In this document: positions 26,499-34,927 of the stretch, in pieces
Numbering within the stretch: the stretch's first letter is position 1
Layout of the letters: each line of letters opens with the position of its first letter
Assembly: GCF_011397635.1 (NCBI RefSeq)
Contig: NC_064753.1
Location: 32,016,322-32,080,321 of the forward strand
Direction of reading: 5' to 3'
DNA from: Epinephelus fuscoguttatus
Taxonomy: Eukaryota > Chordata > Actinopteri > Perciformes > Serranidae
DNA: 64,000 nucleotides
Made by a program: the position numbers and the translations under genes
The notes under the pieces: model-generated
Databases searched by the model: none
Seen by the model: only the letters and a program-made list of their open reading frames with translations
What the model was told of the DNA's origin: nothing

Positions 26499-29022
26499 CT
26501 GTGTGTGTGTGTGCCTGTGTGTGCGCTCCAGCAATAGTGTTATGAATCAGTAATCAGAGTGGTGACACACCTGAGCAATGCCCCCATCCCCCTTGGGTGC
26601 CATACATTATAAATCAAAAGACTTCATTTGCATACAGCCTGCTTATTATTCCAGATTTTGCCTCTACACCAGTAAGCTAAGGGTTATAATCATGATAATG
26701 AGCTGTGCTGACTGTAGGCTTTTTATTATTTGTTTGCAGAGGGGGCATAAACAAATGATATTATTAGTTTTTGATTTAGAGGTCTGCAGTGTGAGATTTT
26801 CGGTGCATAGACAAAACAATACAAAACTTAATGTCTTGTGCGAGTTTCTCAGCGCGTCGCGTGCTTTGCATGCAGACTTATATGGGGGAATTGAATACTT
26901 ATGGCAGTCTGATAAATCTCCCTTACATTTACTTCTATTAAGTTGCTTCATCACTTATCACAAAATGAATCACGACAATCAGTAGCGGGCACAGATAGGA
27001 GGGGAATGAAATATCCCTCTCGCTGATCGAGATTGGGCGAAAGCAGAATTTGCGATTTTAGATAGCTGAAGCAATTTAATCTGAATGTCTGATTTTTAAC
27101 CGAGGGGAGTAATCCAGTTTTCCCTATCAGCTGGGGGTCAAAACACGTACATGGTTATCTTATGACGAATGCGGCACACCAGGAGAGAGACTAATTGCAG
27201 CCAGTGCACTACCAGTCGAGTAATTGTAGGGGAAAGTAAAGACTGAGAGTATCAAGGAAAGGAGCAGGTGCTGGCTGATGGAGGAAGCCTTGCTGCCCTG
27301 TGGGAGATCTAAGAGGGAGGGTAGGTGTGAGCTGGACAGGGCCCGGGGTTATTACTCTAATTGACACTTCACCTCACACACATGCACACGTTCCCTAGGG
27401 GCCAATCAGAGGGCTTGGTTTGCAGTGGAGGGAGGATGGAAGGCTGGCACAGGTGCTGCCGGCGAGTGTATCAGGGGTGTAATTGCACTGCTGATATTTG
27501 TCTATCTGTGTGTCACGCCACCAGACGCCCACTCCCCCAACGCACACACACACACACACACACACATAGACACGCGTACACACACAGCCCATTAACCCTA
27601 CAGGTCCTATTGAGAGCAGCGTTCCTTTGAAAGCCTTCGGGGCCGCTGTGTTTTACACACTGAATATAATAATGCACAGAGGTGCTCAGGCTCACCGGTG
27701 TCCAACAGTAGTAATTGAGAGACAGGGGATGGGAGAGGGGTTACATAGTTCACCCTGCTGAGTGCGCTTTCCCAAAGGGTGCCCAAGTGGACAGCCTGTG
27801 TGTGTGTGTGTGTGTGTGTTTATGTTTTTGTCATTGAAAGCTACACCATGTCCTCTCTCTGATATAATGAGTTAAGCGTGGACTGGATACATGTGCACAG
27901 TGCATTCACTACAACACTCCCTGGCAAAAAGGCGAACATTTGGAAATTATGTTCATTTTTGTCTGTGTGTTAGTGTGTGTGGTTGTTTGTTAGGCTTCTC
28001 AGTTCATAGAAAAATGTTTGAGAAAAAAAACAGACTGTGTGTGTTTGCGTTGATGTGGGTAAGCATTATAGGATAATGTACGGGAAAATTGTGTATGAGG
28101 AGGCGAGTTTGTATTTCACCAGTAGATCAATTGAAACTCATTCAGTGTTATCTTAATTGTTGTTGTTAATTACACAATTTAGATACTGATCTCAAATTCT
28201 GACGATTGAGAGATAAATATTTTAAAAACTGATTCATCATCTCAGTCATTTTCCAAGCAAAAATGTCGACCCTTGCTTCTAAAAAGTGTCATGTATCATT
28301 ATAAATTTAATATATTTGGGTTTTGAAGATGTAATGTTTGTTGTTTTAACCTATTTTTTTTTTTACATTAATTTCAATTATTCCCCCCCAAAATCGTGCA
28401 CATAATAGATAATGAAACTAATTGTTAGTCGCAGCCTTTGTGACCATGTGTATTGTGTGTTTGCAGTGTCCTGACTAAGGAGTACCAGGATGTGCTGAGC
28501 AGGATCTCTCCAGTTGTGGAGGAGCATGAGCGGACTCTGGTGCCCGGTGCTCCCCAGCTCAACATGTGTGATAGGGCAGTGATGGTGAGATTTACATAAC
28601 AAACGTACCATGATACACATTAATCGTGTAATTACAAAAACAATAATAATGTTGTGAAAATGGGCAGGTAACTCTTTTCTCAGTAAATCCATAAGCAGGG
28701 GTCCAAAACTATTTAACAGCAGATACGGTTTGTTTCTTTTGGGCCAGCCGCCCTCAAAGCTCGACGTGATTGCACCTGATCTCTCTGTTCTCTGTCCATT
28801 ATGCTTGTACGACAAATAAGTGAATACGTAAGAGAAATTGAGCCCTTATGAAAAAGCTGTGACTCTAAAAGTCTGAATAGAGTTGCTATCTGTTTCTGAG
28901 CCCACAGACTGTTAATGTTTTATTTTCATCCCTGTTTATCACTGTAACTGACCTGCTCCAGAATGTGTATCATGTTTGATGGAATCATATGTTATAACAT
29001 TAATCTGCACCTTTTCTCCTCC

Positions 29023-29090
<68 letters not shown>

Positions 29091-30471
29091 ACATTTCTGA
29101 AAAGAAAATCTCCTGTAGGTTTATGTAAAGGAGCTAAATTGAGCAGTGGCTTTGCCACCTCAGTGCTGCTGCTGTGGGTTCATCTGTGGCATAGCACTGC
29201 CCCCTTGTGGTGGAGAAATAAACCTAATTTCAAGTACAGCTAGAGTGAATAATATTTGGGTGCACTGTGTTATGCTAATACACATATGTTGACTTTTTAT
29301 ATATTATATCTAAAGCATGTCATTATCCATATTGAACTGAAACTGAGATTTGACTACTTAAAGATACACTAGGCAGGATCTTCATTAAAAAAGAAGTAAT
29401 CCCTCTACATCATTACTTAAGACCACATGGCCTCTGCCGCCTCTGTGTTTGGTACATTTATGAGTGTGTACTCCCACAGCACTCAAGTGAGGTCAGGGCT
29501 TTATAAAGAGGAAGTGACCTGTTCCCGACCATAAGCAGAAGGCATCCAAGTTACACAGCGAAAACACCAAACAAGAGCAAACCTGGAGGTTACTTTTACT
29601 TTCACTGGCGAGCGGGTTTTCAAACAGTGACATAGAGTAGTGCATAGTGTACCTTTAAAAGGTTTTTGTGACTTCAGTTAATACTGTAAACGACTGTGCA
29701 GTGTGAAACCTGCTCTGTAATATCACCACTCAGTCATGAACTGATTGTTTTATAAATAAATTTTGCTAAACATGTTACAATTAAATAAACAAGCAATGCA
29801 TACATTTTTAAAATATCATGCATATTTTTTAAAAAATCCTGAACACGTACCCCTGAATCACAGTTCCAATAAGATAAACCTTTTTGTGATACATCTTAAA
29901 CGTGATATTGTGAAACAGACTTGACCACTCGCAGACAACAGCACTGGTTTGTTTTTACCTATAAACAATATTGAGGAAACTTGCAGCCAACCTCTGCACC
30001 CTGCTCTGTGTCAGCTCTGGTAGTTACCAGCTTCGTTCCTCCAAGTGGCTGCTTTATAATGAACCTTGGGTTTAACAGATCTGGGGCAAACTGTAATCTC
30101 CTACTCTGCACCTTGGGCATGGAATTATGTTTAAAAAAGATTGTAAATTAGAAAAACTTATATCCACTGATGAATTTAGGAGCATCATAAAGAATGTGGC
30201 AACAGAGACGTGTGCTTGTTTTTCTTGAGAGGCCACTATGTTTGAATAATCGTTGGCCACCTAATAGTAATATAGTAAGACCCTCATTCCACAGGGCAGG
30301 ACAAAAACAGTAATGCGTCTCCCTGTAATATCTCTGATAACATCATATTCTTGCGCTTACTGTGACATCTGCTCTCTGTTTCAGAACTGGGCCCCCCCAG
30401 GCTGTGAGAAGTTAGGAAAGTGTCTCAAAGTGCCCAAGTCTGCGCCCTGGAAGTGTGACTGGCCGCACTGA
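5815..30471 (+). CDS. galns: N-acetylgalactosamine-6-sulfatase (lysosomal), complete
   Basis: Fourteen exons: 5815-5931, 6023-6146, 8320-8394, 8540-8642, 10504-10647, 11445-11511, 12115-12242, 12350-12489, 12644-12747, 16550-16692, 18241-18343, 23370-23491, 28467-28584 and 30385-30471. They join in frame to 524 aa (human 522). A short hydrophobic signal peptide precedes the sulfatase domain. The metal/active-site set is intact: D38-D39, the CSPSR signature with C78 (to be made formylglycine) and R82, K139, H141, H236 (DATHAP), D288-N289 (TSDNG) and K310. The CSPSR codons are split by intron 2. Role (known): it removes 6-sulfate from GalNAc/Gal of chondroitin-6- and keratan sulfate; loss of the human enzyme causes Morquio A. 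NLT near residue 203 is a likely N-glycan site. The start could be 5815 or 5824 (both in frame after a stop). Intron 10 uses a GC donor. Confidence 0.97.
6879..7243 (+). repeat. tRNA-derived SINE, full length (copy 1)
   Basis: The head has pol III box A (TGGTGCAGTGG, 6886-6896) and box B (GGTTCAAAC, 6930-6938) at tRNA-like spacing. A long body follows (sequence around GTCCAAAGACATGCAGG), ending in a (TGGA)n tail typical of L2-like 3' ends. It lies in galns intron 2. The same family recurs at 7575-7842 and 48897-49245. Confidence 0.8.
7575..7842 (+). repeat. tRNA-derived SINE, 5'-truncated (copy 2)
   Basis: The same body as the copy at 6879-7243, in the same orientation, but lacking the tRNA-like head. 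The tail has mutated to (TGAA)n. It is 330 bp downstream of copy 1 within galns intron 2. Confidence 0.78.
8951..10231. mobile_element. MITE-like element, GTGTGTAAGATTTAG ends (family A, copy 1)
   Basis: The left end (TTTAAAGG then AGTGTGTAAGATTTAG) is the inverted match of the right end (CTAAATCTTACACACTGCACCTTTAAA). About 1.28 kb in galns intron 4. It has no coding capacity. It holds an AT-rich core (9165-9265) and a nested palindromic element at 9738-9955. The related copy at 52189-53251 shares the ends and the internal GTTTGGTTTGTYCWTTCTGG stretch. Confidence 0.7.
9738..9955. mobile_element. Nested MITE, GGGGCTGGTTGCA ends
   Basis: The left end GGGGCTGGTTGCACAAAG matches, as an inverted repeat, the right end, which reads GGGGCTGGTTGCATAAAG inward. 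About 218 bp, non-coding, inside the larger element 8951-10231 and therefore younger than it. Confidence 0.65.
10648..11444 (+). other. galns intron 5, no mobile element recognised
   Basis: The interval holds an imperfect (AC)n stretch (about 10960-11008) within otherwise unique-looking, fairly GC-rich sequence. Long open frames on both strands here carry CA-repeat translations and have no family resemblance. Confidence 0.5.
11512..12114 (+). other. galns intron 6, nothing recognised
   Basis: Unique-looking intronic sequence. I see no repeat ends, no coding signal beyond the flanking exons, and no RNA gene. Confidence 0.4.
13629..13656 (+). other. G-quadruplex-prone G tract
   Basis: Successive GGGG runs separated by single A, then a run of seven G, inside galns intron 9. 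This satisfies the usual four-run quadruplex pattern on the transcribed (RNA-like) strand. Confidence 0.55.
13990..14280. repeat. Dispersed repeat family B, copy 1
   Basis: Shares a series of collinear blocks with 36172-36440: CATATG plus TGTCC, AATGCAGGAA, TGATGCA and ATCTGCGCCCTT-like ends. Length about 290 bp, non-coding, class unknown. It lies in galns intron 9. Confidence 0.5.
14545..14650. repeat. Fragment of a CGATAT-rich dispersed repeat
   Basis: A short segment of repeated GATAT/CGATATCG words, like the 'gggatgcacgatattggat' repeats common in fish. Only one end is recognisable, so it is called a remnant. Confidence 0.35.
15477..15534. repeat. (TG)n microsatellite
   Basis: About 58 bp of near-perfect TG dinucleotides with one CA interruption near the end, in galns intron 9. 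Confidence 0.95.
16693..16698 (+). promoter_or_regulatory. GC-type splice donor of galns intron 10
   Basis: Exon 10 must end CAAGACAG (16692), because exon 11 supplies the G of the Arg codon before PIFYYRG. The intron therefore begins GCAAGC. GC donors normally have a strong AG|GCAAG context, which is present. No in-phase GT lies close by. Confidence 0.8.
16728..16890 (+). repeat. Decayed copy of the 11-bp-TSD element (copy 3)
   Basis: The segment TATGCAGAATCTGTAGGCAA, followed by CTGGTTTCCG and ATTGACCAATCA, parallels the first half of the element at 17155-17559 in order and spacing, with many differences. It starts 36 bp after galns exon 10. The ends are not defined. Confidence 0.45.
17155..17559 (+). 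mobile_element. Unclassified short element with 11-bp target duplication (copy 1)
   Basis: Bounded by exact 11-bp direct repeats GATAAGGCTTA (17144-17154 and 17560-17570). It begins GTCTCTATA and enters at once a perfect 35-bp palindrome (17164-17198), and it ends GATGGGTTCCGAGAATG. There is no terminal inverted repeat, no poly(A) and no coding frame. The reverse complement of 52288-52590 starts and ends with the same sequence. This copy is about 100 bp longer, by two internal segments (after the palindrome and before the end). It lies in galns intron 10. It could be a SINE-like retroposon or a non-autonomous DNA element making 9-11-bp duplications. Confidence 0.7.
18344..20160 (+). other. 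galns intron 11, first part, no element recognised
   Basis: No repeat ends or coding exons are seen. The part around 18850-19010 is GC-balanced, free of simple repeats and could be conserved non-coding sequence, but I cannot compare genomes. Confidence 0.3.
20438..20535 (+). repeat. Two-unit tandem repeat in a repeat-like segment
   Basis: Two diverged 45-bp units (20438-20482 and 20491-20535) share AGGCTTTC then GTGGAAGGGCAG. The surrounding 20140-20590 looks like part of an older dispersed element, with an ATTTAAA box near 20268. I cannot classify it. Confidence 0.4.
20655..20720 (+). repeat. Short dispersed repeat (family C, copy 1)
   Basis: Shares CCTCAAGATATNTGAATGAA and AATGGGTT, in order, with 31770-31850 in the cklf gene, in the same orientation. 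Confidence 0.5.
21723..21756. repeat. (GT)n microsatellite
   Basis: About 17 uninterrupted GT units in galns intron 11. Confidence 0.93.
21880..21919 (+). other. G-rich tract, quadruplex-prone
   Basis: Runs of four to six G alternate with GGAGGT units. At least four G-runs lie within 40 bases on the strand that becomes galns pre-mRNA. Confidence 0.55.
22488..23038. mobile_element. TTAA MITE with very long inverted repeats (family D, copy 1)
   Basis: Starts TTAAAGGGATAGTGCACCC and ends as its inverted copy, with TTAA at both borders (22488-22491 and 23035-23038), as Kolobok or piggyBac elements leave. The arms run about 150 bp each, so the element would fold into a long hairpin. No transposase. 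It is in galns intron 11. A shorter relative is at 38200-38462. Confidence 0.82.
23492..25570 (+). other. galns intron 12, first part, non-repetitive
   Basis: No mobile-element ends and no exon signal. The part 23690-23960 is unique-looking, AT/GC balanced and simple-repeat free, so it is a candidate conserved non-coding block (inference only). Confidence 0.3.
25574..25637. repeat. (GT)n microsatellite
   Basis: About 60 bp of GT units in galns intron 12. It is one of three long CA/GT arrays within 1 kb. Confidence 0.95.
25810..25873. repeat. (CA)n microsatellite
   Basis: About 32 uninterrupted CA units, opposite in strand sense to its neighbours at 25574 and 26440. Confidence 0.95.
26440..26522. 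repeat. (GT)n microsatellite
   Basis: A long GT array with two CCTG-type interruptions at its right end. Confidence 0.94.
27539..27566. repeat. (CA)n microsatellite
   Basis: About 13 CA units in galns intron 12, followed by degenerate CA text to about 27588. Confidence 0.85.
29025..29088. repeat. (GT)n microsatellite
   Basis: About 31 GT units in galns intron 13. Confidence 0.95.
29358..29658. mobile_element. TTAA MITE in galns intron 13
   Basis: The left end TTAAAGATACACTAGGCA pairs with the right end, which reads TTAAAGGTACACTATGCA inward. TTAA stands at both edges. About 300 bp, non-coding. Confidence 0.7.
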
Positions 30472-30862
30472 GACGATGAGGAACCAAAACCTGGAGATGT
30501 GCCTTTCTACAGAACAACAGACAACAGTATTTTTTTAAAAGGATGCATCTTTAAATTCTTTGTAAAATGGTTTGTGCACAATGTTGAGGAGAATGACGTG
30601 AGGTAAAACTAAGGGAATAATGTTGATGTACAACATTACATTGATTATGCAAACTGATTTTCACAGCTGTGATTTTAATGAGCCAACACAAGTTTTACCT
30701 GCTCTGGAGAAGCTCTGCATCAAGAGCCAGACTCATTTTGATGATGTAGAGCAGATATGGGACTGTATTTATTTAGATCTAATGAAATTAATTGTGCCAT
30801 GTTGGATTATTGGATTAATTCTGTGTACTTCTTGTATGCATACGGCAGCATTTGTGGTTTTT

Positions 30863-30868
30863 AATAAA
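30863..30868 (+). promoter_or_regulatory. galns poly(A) signal
   Basis: AATAAA, 392 bp after the galns stop. The implied 3' UTR (30472 to about 30890) carries no recognisable repeat. Confidence 0.75.
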
Positions 30869-31167
30869 CGTATTTTTACTACATTGTATCCTGACTATTT
30901 TTGGACCTCCTTCCATTCAGTTTGACAGATCACCAGCCCTGATCAAAATTACTCTACGGTCCTCTGTCTTTTCCTGTAAAAGTCAGAGCACATACTGAGC
31001 AGAGTAGGTCTGCTTTAGCTTCTTCAGTGAATGTGTCACACAGCTGCTGGTGTAAAAATATTGCGCATAATCGTAGCAACACTCATTTCCTATAAAGCTG
31101 AAAGGAAATTGCATGTTTCAGGAAACAGACAGAGTGAGCAGTCTTCTGCAAGTCAACTTGCACCATC

Positions 31168-33748
31168 ATGTCAGAGGACCAGAGTAAAATACCAGCCATG
31201 GAGGTGGACACTGCTTTTATCAAGTCCAAGAGGGGGATCCTAAAAGTGGCAGAGATGGTGAGACATTTCACACATCATCAAAAGTTTGAAGGTTTTTTCA
31301 ATTTGGGACAGATGCGTTGTGACATCTCAGACGTGACAAGTATAAATCAGAAAGGGGAACAGATACTGTACGTGAGGCAGGGATGAAGAAAGGGCACAAA
31401 ATTCCTTTACCAGAACTAGTTTGTTTATAGCGGTGACCCAGATTGATGCACCTAGAGTATTTTTAGAGGCTGAAGGAGCAACTGGATCAGTTGTATGTAT
31501 AAAAATATGTGATGTGGAAATATTAGCGGAGACTTAGTTCCTCTTTTTCTGTGTAAACTGAGATGTGCAACATGTTTGAAAGAAGGCAGTGAGTGAAACA
31601 GAAGAAGTGATGGTGCTGGGCCTCTGCTTCCTTTGTCCCCTTGTCCTTTAAAGCCTTAAATGAGAAGCTAACTGTAGCCTAACCATACAATGTGTATATG
31701 CAGGTATGCATATGCATGTAAGTATGGCATATTTATTTATTTGTTTTTACATAACTGGCATGGCCATTTTCACAGGCATCCCTCTAACTCTAACCTCAAG
31801 ATATCTGAATGAAAATGGGTTGCACCAGTCTCCTCTTTATGTGACCACTCTTTACAATGCAGTTTTGGGCAAAAACAATGCAGTTTGTTGCATGCAGTAC
31901 AGATAGCTCATTTTCACCTATTGTATTGGAATATTTTTGCATACAGGGGTCCCTGAACAGTCTTGGAAGTGCATGCGATTACAATTCAATCATTTGTCCA
32001 TATTTAAATCCCTAATGATATTTTGTATTACTGCAGTAACCATCTCTGTGTTTGCTGTGTCTCTAGGTGACTCTGCTTGTGGCGTTTGTGTGTTTCGCTG
32101 TAGCATCCAGACCAAAATACATCGCAGCCACAGTGTTGGAGTTTCTGATCACTGCACTTCTGGTGTTGCTGTACATCTTCAAACTCAACAAGAGGCTGAC
32201 TTTCTTCTTTTGGCCTCTTATAGTGGGTGGTGTTTTCTTTTTACAGCACATGCACATCTTAAGTCCACAGTACATGTTGCATTTTTAATGTTCTTGGGTT
32301 TTTTTTCTTCTCCTCAGGATGTTTTAAATTCAGTGTTTGCAGCCGTCTACTTTATCATCTTGAGCCTGTTGGCTGTGAGTACGTACACTGTCACAGGCAC
32401 ACTGGTTGGAGGGGTGAGGAATATTTCTTTCTAATCTATATGGGGAGAGTGGGGTCGGTGGGTCAGGGGGGCGGTTACTAGCAAGTTAGAAAGCAACTAT
32501 GGAGAGGCAGAATTCTGGGAAAATGCACTCCTTGTACATTTTACAAAACTGACCTTTGGCTAAGCCCCGCCCCTTTGTGATAGTCGGAGTAAGCACGGAG
32601 CCCACACTGTAAGTAACTGCACTTCCTGAAGAAATATTATCATATTTTTGGAAAAATGAAACAGTGATTCCAGAGAGAAGCAGACAGAGGGGTCTACAGT
32701 CTGTGTTTGAAGGATATATCCAGGATGTCAAACTGACTCAGCAGCAACAACAGGTTTAAAAGACAAAGATAGTTAGAAGCTAAAGCTGAACTATAGGCTA
32801 CAGGTCACAGTGTAAAAGTGAACCACCACATCACTGCTGATCGCCACACAAGACAATGAATACAAAGGGAAACTTTGCTGATATTGAACCAGCTGTGTGG
32901 CATTGCAGTGTGTGCAGATGAACAGAGTTTGGCTTTGCCCCCGTGCCACTGCCAGCACCTGGACCAGAAGAAGTTAAACAACATTCATCTGCACACACTG
33001 TGATGACACACAGCTGGTTCAATATCAGCAAAGTTCCCCTGCTTCCCTTCACTGGTTCCTGTACAGCAGGGTCGGTCTTTGTTTCACTGTTATAATCACT
33101 AAAAAGCAAAAGCAGCATGTGTATACATTCAGTAGGCTATATCTTCAGTAGCTAGCTAACGTTAGCTAACCCTACACTTTTCAGGGTTTGATTTTGGTTT
33201 TGGAACAGGGAAGAAACATATATCTTTTTCCAACCTCTCCAGGTAACGAGTATCATTAATACACAACATGCCCCAGGCACGACATTTAGCTCCAAATCCA
33301 CAAAATCAGCCTGAAAATGAAGGAAATCATTATGACTGGCCAGTCTGCGTCCATGGGTGGGACTTACCAAAGGGTCAGTTGTGACTTTCACATTTGGGTT
33401 GAAACTTAAGTTGTTAGCAGACACTTGTATCTGTTCAGGGATTAAATTATTTTCATTACTGTTCAAGCAGTCTGTGAGTAATAGGAGGTTATTTAATGTC
33501 AATGCAAAACTGTCCCAACTGACCCCGCTCTCCCCTATTTGCAATATCAGTTCTGTGTTACATGATTTTGTTTTCCCCTGTTTCCCTGGATGTCTTGACA
33601 TGATGCATTCATTTTGAAATCTGCTCTTTATTTGCAGATATTCGGGTTGATATCAGCTGTGGTCCTGTGTGTGGACAGCTACTTGCTTTTCAGGAACATC
33701 ACATTAAATAGGCCAAGAAGTGAAACCCAGACAACAACAACAAATTAA
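31168..33748 (+). CDS. cklf: Chemokine-like factor type MARVEL protein
   Basis: Four exons, 31168-31257, 32067-32222, 32318-32413 and 33638-33748, all phase 0, encode 150 aa. Four hydrophobic helices make a MARVEL domain; FFFWPLIDVLNSVF lies in the region that reads LFWPLLDIINSLV in human CKLF. The C-terminus is short and polar (ends TQTTTTN). Known family role: CKLF/CMTM proteins are tetraspan membrane proteins tied to leukocyte chemotaxis and vesicle traffic. The lengths of exons 2 and 3 (156 and 96 nt) equal those of cmtm3 next door, which supports a tandem duplication. The assignment to CKLF rather than CMTM1 or CMTM2 rests on length and on the FWPL/DxxNS and LTVGG-like similarity, so the symbol is tentative. 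Confidence 0.82.
31770..31850 (+). repeat. Short dispersed repeat (family C, copy 2)
   Basis: Matches 20655-20720 in the same orientation through CCTCAAGATATCTGAATGAA and AATGGGTT. It lies in cklf intron 1. Confidence 0.5.
32440..33538. mobile_element. Transposon filling cklf intron 3
   Basis: The left end GGGGAGAGTGGGGTC is the inverted match of the right end, which reads GGGGAGAGCGGGGTCAG inward. A TAT is present on both flanks. About 1.1 kb without a usable transposase frame, so it is non-autonomous. A foldback (32868-33037) lies inside it. The element takes up nearly the whole intron between two MARVEL exons. Confidence 0.6.
32868..33037. repeat. Foldback with arms of about 54 bp
   Basis: The left arm 32868-32922 and right arm 32984-33037 are inverted copies (both contain TTTGCTGATATTGAACCAGC when read from the outside) around a loop of about 60 bp. 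Few mismatches, so it is either young or selected for pairing. Confidence 0.75.
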
Positions 33749-33958
33749 TAAATCAATTAGGCCTAGTAAATGAGCACAGTGTTGAGCATTAACTAGATCA
33801 AGAAGTCTTCTACCACTAATTTATTTCTCATCTGACATAAGACTGTATTGTACAATATAATCCAAAGTTTGAACCAGTTTTCAGCATATTTAAGATTTCA
33901 GCTGTATTTTGTGCGTATTTGTAAAATTGACATGAATCTGTTGGAAATGACAAACATC

Positions 33959-33964
33959 AATAAA
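33959..33964 (+). promoter_or_regulatory. cklf poly(A) signal
   Basis: AATAAA, 210 bp after the stop and only 295 bp before the cmtm3 ATG. The cmtm3 promoter and 5' UTR must fit in that gap, which contains a TGACGTGG CRE-like word near 34190. Confidence 0.75.
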
Positions 33965-34258
33965 GTTTTATTTTAGCCTTGTGACATCATGAGTTGGATG
34001 TTTCCACTGAGTGGCTGAGGATTGTGTTGTATGCAGCTGGGGGGCATCGCATTTCACATCTGGAGAAAGCAGATGTTGCGCTTTTGGGAGCTGGCGCTGC
34101 GTTTCCGCGCTGTCATTGTTTCCGTTTCCACCTCCGAGAAGCCTCACGCCTCCACATTATCTTTTTTGTTTTGCCTTGAACCCGCTGTGTGACGTGGTAG
34201 TTTGGGGCTATCTGAAGTCTGAGGAGTGTTTGTAGCTTTTTTTTTTCTTTCTCCAACC

Positions 34259-34889
34259 ATGGGGGACATCGAGGCTCCCAACTCGAATCGGCCGCGCCAG
34301 AATGTCCTGCTCTCCATTCTCCCGAGCAAAGAGTTCGCCTCCTCCAGGAAAGGAATGCTGCTCATTGCTGAAGTGGTAAGAAATGACCAGATGGATCTCT
34401 TCTGAAACAAATGAAACTCTTACCGTGCTATTGTTTTACCAAAATGCGCACTAAAGTCAAAGCGCGCTGCGTTTTGGATACTTTTATCTGCCGTTTTCTT
34501 ACAGTTGTGGCAGCTGTGGCAGTGTGCTGCTCTTGTGCACAATTAGAAATAACTTTAAGAGACTTTATAACTGTCATTTTGAATATGGGTCAGTCAGTTT
34601 CCGTCACAAGGTTTCCATTAGTAAAGGGAGGAGCAGTGAGGAGTTGTAGCGGCTATGAGGTAAACTTCAGGGAGCTGGAATAAACATTTAGACTGGATTA
34701 TGAAGACACTGCAGGAAGGCTGACCATCCTGTTCACTGCACAGAGACAATAACGGTCTATCAGTGTGTTGTGCCAGTTTGTATGATTCATATTCAGTTTA
34801 ATCAGCTTATGCAAGTTCATAGAGGAGAAGTTATTTTTCATTGACTGTTCAAGTGAATTTCAGCAGAGCAGGAACTGAAAGACTGTAGG

Positions 34890-34927
<38 letters not shown>

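Noticed and set aside
21690-29090. CRISPR-like regular repeats
   Set aside because: The regular units are CA/GT microsatellites in a vertebrate intron. There are no spacers.
30620-30925. 101-codon frame after galns
   Set aside because: It lies in the galns 3' UTR up to and past the AATAAA, with no conserved protein.
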